Positions 61,525 to 64,000 of a stretch of 64,000 bases of DNA are shown here, piece after piece. This DNA comes from Calditrichota bacterium. GTDB taxonomy: Bacteria > Calditrichota > Calditrichia > Calditrichales > J004. Position 1 is the first letter of the stretch. Each line of letters starts with the position of its first letter. The notes below the pieces were generated by a model, which was not told the origin of the DNA, searched no databases, and saw only the letters and a program-made list of their open reading frames with translations. The position numbers and the translations under genes are program-made. The stretch is taken from NCBI GenBank assembly GCA_013112635.1, contig JABFGF010000002.1, positions 186,001 to 250,000 on the forward strand, written 5' to 3'.

Positions 61525-63660
61525 CTATTTGGTGGCATTTTCCGAAACCGCAGAACCCTTTATATCTGTTCCAAGTCTCTGCAGATAAGCTATTAAGGCA
61601 ATAATTTCCTTGTTTGGATCTGCATTTGAAATACCTTGTGTTTTCAAACTGGCAGCAATTTTCTCTGCCTGAGCTTTGAGATCATTTAATGCCTGACTTG
61701 AATAACCCTCGGCATAAGGGACACCAAGTGTCTGCATTGCTTCAATTTTTGCTGCAATATCTGATGTGTCTAAATCGTCTTCAATTAGCCATGGATAACG
61801 TGGCATCAGTGATCCGGGAGACATCAAGCTTGGGTCATCCATATGGTTGTAGTGCCATGCATCAGGATATTTTCCCCCAACACGGTGAAGATCCGGGCCT
61901 GTTCTTTTTGATCCCCACAAAAATGGATGATCATAAACAAACTCGCCTACTTTTGAGTACTCACCATAGCGTACAGTTTCCGAACGGAATGGACGGATCA
62001 TTTGTGAGTGGCAGTTGTTACAACCTTCGCGAATATAAATATCGCGTCCTTCGAGTTCTAGTGGTGTATAAGGTTTAACGCTTGCAATTGTTGGTACATT
62101 GGATTCAACCATATACATTGGAATCATTTCCACTGCCCCACCAATTAAAATAGCCACGGTTGCCCATACAGTAAAATGAACTGCTTTTCCTTCTAACCAG
62201 TGATGCCAATAGCCAGATTCTTCTTTATACTCTTTTTCAAGGGCTGGTGCTTCAGCCTTTTCATCTGCTAGTAAGTTACCTGCTTTAGCTGTTTTAAATA
62301 AATTCCATGCGCCTATTATTGTACCAACCAGGAACAATGTACCACCAATGGATCTGACAATGTACATTGGAACAATCTGTATAACCGTTTCTAAAAAGTT
62401 CGGATATTGTAAAAATCCATCTGCGGTAAATTCTTTCCACATTAAGCTTTGTGTCAATCCTGCCCAATACATTGGTAAGGCATAAAAAATTATTCCTAAA
62501 GTGCCAATCCAAAAATGAGTATTTGCTTGTTTTACAGAATGTAGTTTGGTTTGAAAAATGCGTGGCCACAGCCAATACAACACTCCAAAAGTAATAAAAC
62601 CATTCCATCCCAAAGCACCAACATGAACATGCGCAATAGTCCAATCTGTGTAATGGGTTAATGCATTTATACTTTTTACTGAAAGCATTGGGCCTTCAAA
62701 TGTGGACATACCATAGGCTGTCACACCCACAACCATAAATTTTAAGATCGGATCTTCCCTTACTCGGTCCCATGCTCCACGCAAAGTGAGTAAACCATTT
62801 AGCATTCCACCCCAAGAAGGTGCAATAAGCGCCACAGAAAAAACTGTTCCTAAAGTTTGAGCCCAATCCGGTAATGACGTATAGATTAAATGATGTGGAC
62901 CAGCCCATATATAAATAAAAATAAGTGACCAGAAGTGGACAACGGATAATTTATATGAGAAAACAGGCCGGTTAGATGCCTTTGGCAGGAAGTAATACAT
63001 TAATCCTAAAAAGGGTGTTGTCAGAAAAAAAGCAACAGCATTATGACCATACCACCACTGGGTCAACGCATCCTGAACACCTGCATAAATTGAATAACTT
63101 TTTAACAAAGTAACTGGTATTTCCAAAGAATTGACAATATGCAAAACCGCAACTGTAACTATGGTAGATATATAAAACCAAATAGCAACATAAAGATGAC
63201 GCTCACGCCGCTTTGCAATTGTTCCAAACATATTTATGGCAAATACAACCCATATCAAAGTAATAAGAATATCGATAGGCCATTCCAGTTCAGCATATTC
63301 TTTACTTGTCGTAATACCAAATACAAATGAAAGTGCCGCAAGCACAATAATTAACTGCCAACCCCAAAAATGTATTTTGCTTAACGTATCGCTAAACATT
63401 CTCGCTTTAGTTAAACGCATCAATGAATAATAGACACCCGTGAAAATAGCATTACCGGCAAATGCAAAGATAACTGCATTTGTATGTAAAGGGCGCAACC
63501 GACCAAATGTTGTCCACGGGAGATTGAAGCTAAATGCAGGTATATACAGTTGGATTGCTATTATAACCCCAACCAACATACCAACGATCCCCCATAATAA
63601 AGTTGCAAAACCGAAGTTCCGCACAATCCGGTTATCGTAATAAAATGTCTCTACAGCCAT
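61525..63660 (-). CDS. ccoNO: Fused cbb3 oxidase subunits I and II (CcoN-CcoO)
   Basis: 711 residues. AAGGAGGT lies about ten bases before the ATG. The first 470 residues are CcoN, with about twelve membrane helices and haem/copper ligands in LRPLHTNAVIFAFAGNA, WWYGHNAVAFFLTTPFLGLM, WAGPHHLIYTSLPDWAQ and HYTDWTIAHVHVGALGWNGF. A hydrophilic linker (about 455-480) leads to CcoO (about 490-711): one membrane helix, haem motif CNNCHSQMIRPFRSE (near 547-561), GKYPDAWHYNHM and SLMPRYPWL with its Met ligand. The fusion is frequent in FCB bacteria. It is a high-affinity terminal oxidase that pumps protons. Confidence 0.97.
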   Translation of the reverse strand: MAVETFYYDNRIVRNFGFATLLWGIVGMLVGVIIAIQLYIPAFSFNLPWTTFGRLRPLHTNAVIFAFAGNAIFTGVYYSLMRLTKARMFSDTLSKIHFWGWQLIIVLAALSFVFGITTSKEYAELEWPIDILITLIWVVFAINMFGTIAKRRERHLYVAIWFYISTIVTVAVLHIVNSLEIPVTLLKSYSIYAGVQDALTQWWYGHNAVAFFLTTPFLGLMYYFLPKASNRPVFSYKLSVVHFWSLIFIYIWAGPHHLIYTSLPDWAQTLGTVFSVALIAPSWGGMLNGLLTLRGAWDRVREDPILKFMVVGVTAYGMSTFEGPMLSVKSINALTHYTDWTIAHVHVGALGWNGFITFGVLYWLWPRIFQTKLHSVKQANTHFWIGTLGIIFYALPMYWAGLTQSLMWKEFTADGFLQYPNFLETVIQIVPMYIVRSIGGTLFLVGTIIGAWNLFKTAKAGNLLADEKAEAPALEKEYKEESGYWHHWLEGKAVHFTVWATVAILIGGAVEMIPMYMVESNVPTIASVKPYTPLELEGRDIYIREGCNNCHSQMIRPFRSETVRYGEYSKVGEFVYDHPFLWGSKRTGPDLHRVGGKYPDAWHYNHMDDPSLMSPGSLMPRYPWLIEDDLDTSDIAAKIEAMQTLGVPYAEGYSSQALNDLKAQAEKIAASLKTQGISNADPNKEIIALIAYLQRLGTDIKGSAVSENATK

Positions 63661-63689
63661 AGAGAAGACCTCCTTTTAATTAATTAAAA

Positions 63690-63839
63690 TCACTTTTTTA
63701 TTTCATCATCAAATAGCATACGAATTGCTGGCGTTTCCTGGTCATCAAACTGCCCTTTTTTTACTGAAAATAAAAAGGCAATCAGGAACCCCAAAGCCAC
63801 AGAAAAACTAGCGCCGATTAGAATAAAAATTACTTCCAT
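63690..63839 (-). CDS. ccoS: cbb3 oxidase assembly protein CcoS
   Basis: 49 residues from the ATG at 63837-63839, chosen because AAGGA precedes it and the family begins there (MEVIFILIGASFSVALGFLI). One membrane helix is followed by the short conserved tail KKGQFDDQETPAIRMLFDDE. CcoS aids haem and copper insertion. It lies 29 bases before ccoNO, and is the first gene of the operon visible here. Confidence 0.9.
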   Translation of the reverse strand: MEVIFILIGASFSVALGFLIAFLFSVKKGQFDDQETPAIRMLFDDEIKK

Positions 63840-64000
63840 AAAATCCTTAAAATCTAAAACATTAATTTTCAAATAACATACAAATTACAATATCCAATTT
63901 TAAATTGTATCTAAATGTTTTGGATTTTGATATTTGTGTTCTGTTAATTGTATTTATTGTCTCTATAATCCCAGCCTTTTTGCATTTATCCGTGTGGAAA
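63840..64000. other. Leader of the cbb3 operon, no clear motif
   Basis: AT-rich 161 bases upstream of ccoS up to the window edge. No ORF, FNR-type box (TTGAT-N4-ATCAA) or strong -35/-10 pair was recognised. The copper ATPase gene ccoI, often adjacent, is not visible and may lie beyond. Confidence 0.4.

Noticed and set aside
63840-64000. FNR/Anr box upstream of the cbb3 operon
   Set aside because: Searched by eye for TTGAT-N4-ATCAA; no acceptable match.

Overview
The window looks like a chromosome segment from an AT-rich, Gram-negative, aerobically respiring bacterium of the FCB group. The Calditrichota/Ignavibacteriota side is my best guess, but no rRNA is present to settle it. The main evidence is three secreted proteins that end in type IX secretion sorting tails of the NFPNPFNP type. 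A fused CcoN-CcoO cbb3 oxidase, a propeller-type histidine kinase paired with a LytTR regulator, and many hybrid kinases fit the same group. No tRNA, rRNA or CRISPR array was seen.

Layout. 1-6.0 kb (minus): a polyphosphate-centred run of genes (Nudix hydrolase, ppk1, a CHAD-domain protein, a ParA-like ATPase that overlaps it), then a cyclic-nucleotide-binding protein and an AI-2E/PerM-type membrane protein cut by the window edge. 6.0-6.6 kb: an intergenic stretch holding a striking branched inverted-repeat element. 6.6-12.9 kb: a hybrid histidine kinase (plus), then a LytTR regulator and its propeller sensor kinase (minus). 13.0-22.6 kb (minus): two tandem copies of a two-gene unit, each a CsgG-like secreted protein followed by a giant FG-GAP-repeat protein with a sorting tail. 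22.9-28.9 kb: a PhzF-like enzyme, small membrane proteins, a YfcC-type transporter, a Kelch-like secreted protein and an amidohydrolase lipoprotein. 28.9-31.7 kb: a small accessory patch with a VapBC-type module flanked by a duplicated fragment of the amidohydrolase gene, a YdeI-like protein, tiny ORFs, a ParE/Phd module and an alkyltransferase-like protein.

31.9-42.3 kb (plus): an acyl-CoA dehydrogenase and a 2,892-residue type I polyketide/secondary-lipid synthase with the order KS-AT-KS-ACP-ACP-ACP-ACP-KR-DH. 42.5-46.7 kb: housekeeping and hypothetical genes (GNAT acetyltransferase, M50 protease, Xaa-Pro aminopeptidase, acyl-CoA thioesterase, ribosomal protein S21). 46.9-54.1 kb (plus): four signalling genes (GAF-PP2C phosphatase, large hybrid kinase, NtrB-like kinase, NtrC-like sigma-54 activator).

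54.2-57.9 kb (minus) is the most unusual region. Three hypothetical genes in one orientation are separated by imperfect palindromes of about 100 bases that share a central motif. Their ends obey the pairing rule expected of integron attC recombination sites. No integrase is present, so this looks like a small cluster of gene cassettes without an integrase (a CALIN). A truncated RhuM-family gene lies at its far end. 57.9-63.9 kb (minus): a cbb3 oxidase locus, ccoS-ccoNO-ccoQ-ccoP-ccoG-ccoH followed by a TauE/SafE-like membrane protein.

Together the genes describe a respiring, polyphosphate-storing cell with many secreted adhesion- or matrix-like proteins and a specialised lipid/polyketide product. 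The phosphopantetheinyl transferase and enoyl reductase that the synthase would need, and the type IX secretion machinery, are not in this window. All calls come from reading the sequence; no database search was run.
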